Of a stretch of 5,487 bases of DNA, positions 5,387 through 5,487 are shown piece after piece. The stretch is from Nitriliruptoraceae bacterium. GTDB lineage: Bacteria > Actinomycetota > Nitriliruptoria > Nitriliruptorales > Nitriliruptoraceae. Both the position numbers and the translations under genes were made by a program. Below the pieces are notes generated by a model. It was not told the DNA's origin. It made no database searches and saw only the letters and a program-made list of their open reading frames with translations. The stretch's first letter is position 1. Each line of letters starts with the position of its first letter. The stretch covers positions 1-5,487 of the forward strand of contig SKJO01000397.1 in assembly GCA_007121975.1 (NCBI GenBank), written 5' to 3'.

Positions 5387-5487
5387 CGTTAGGCGAGGCT
5401 CCTGCACGCGTACGAGTTCGCTACCCGGCAACGTCGAGAGACGCCGACGGGTGAGCAGGTCGGGTCGGATCAAGGCCCCACCTAACG
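5387..5487 (+). ncRNA. M-box (ykoK leader) Mg2+ riboswitch, 3' part outside window
   Basis: The plus strand carries the conserved blocks of the M-box magnesium-sensing riboswitch in order: GTTAGGCGAGGCTCCTG (5388-5404), then GCTACCCG (5420-5427), then GTCGAGAGACGCC (5433-5445) and GGGT (5449-5452). Supporting structure is clear. CGTTAGG (5387-5393) is fully complementary to CCTAACG (5481-5487). ACCCG (5423-5427) pairs with CGGGT (5448-5452). CGTC (5432-5435) pairs with GACG (5440-5443) across a GAGA tetraloop. From memory, the B. subtilis mgtE and mycobacterial M-boxes share these blocks. Magnesium binding compacts the RNA and lowers expression of the downstream gene, usually an Mg2+ transporter such as MgtE. 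That gene, and the rest of the aptamer and its expression platform, lie past the right edge. Confidence 0.87.

Noticed and set aside
5378..5405. Inverted repeat GCAGGA/TCCTGC flanking the M-box start
   Set aside because: It is only 6 bp with a 16-base loop, and one arm lies within a conserved M-box block. It is more easily explained as chance than as a separate element, though an alternative fold is possible.
5358..5487. Fluoride (crcB-motif) riboswitch upstream of the FluC genes on the minus strand
   Set aside because: Such a leader would be expected here, but the minus strand lacks the motif as I know it, and the conserved blocks clearly belong to a plus-strand M-box.

Overview
The window is GC-rich chromosomal DNA with frequent GTG/TTG starts, Shine-Dalgarno (SD) sites of the AAGGAGG/AGGAG type and TANNNT-like -10 boxes. 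A magnesium riboswitch leader at the right edge resembles the mycobacterial form. Together these suggest a high-GC Gram-positive bacterium (Actinomycetota). The genus cannot be fixed from the sequence alone. Nothing indicates a phage, plasmid or transposase gene; this looks like ordinary core and near-core genome.

Layout, left to right. The 3' part of a small lipoprotein gene (+) runs to 427. A 354-bp convergent intergenic region (428-781) carries two near-identical ~50-bp palindromic repeats and a separate GC-rich hairpin. Four genes follow on the minus strand, in transcription order: a CDF-type cation transporter (3679-2726), a crotonase-fold protein (2653-1874), a double-ACT-domain protein (1822-1310) and peptide deformylase (1309-782). 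The ACT stop codon abuts the deformylase start with no gap. A short divergent region (3680-3768) separates the CDF gene from a membrane-anchored staphylococcal-nuclease-like gene (+, 3769-4410). That gene converges on a pair of fluoride channel subunit genes (-, 5357-4438) that overlap by ATGA. The convergence point is a nested hairpin holding both stop codons. At the right edge, on the plus strand, lies the 5' part of an M-box (ykoK leader) magnesium riboswitch, whose target gene is outside the window.

How the genes relate. The two FluC genes very probably encode one heteromeric fluoride exporter. The ACT protein and deformylase are translationally linked, but no shared pathway is evident. 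The CDF transporter and crotonase are co-oriented with a 72-bp gap and may or may not be cotranscribed with the genes below them; a hairpin directly after the crotonase stop could end or attenuate that transcript.

The most interesting items are the tandem palindromes, whose two differences both keep pairing only in plus-strand RNA; the M-box placed about 30 bp from the divergent FluC start; non-canonical Phe-box residues in both FluC subunits; and active- or metal-site substitutions in the crotonase and the CDF transporter. I see no convincing new multi-gene system.
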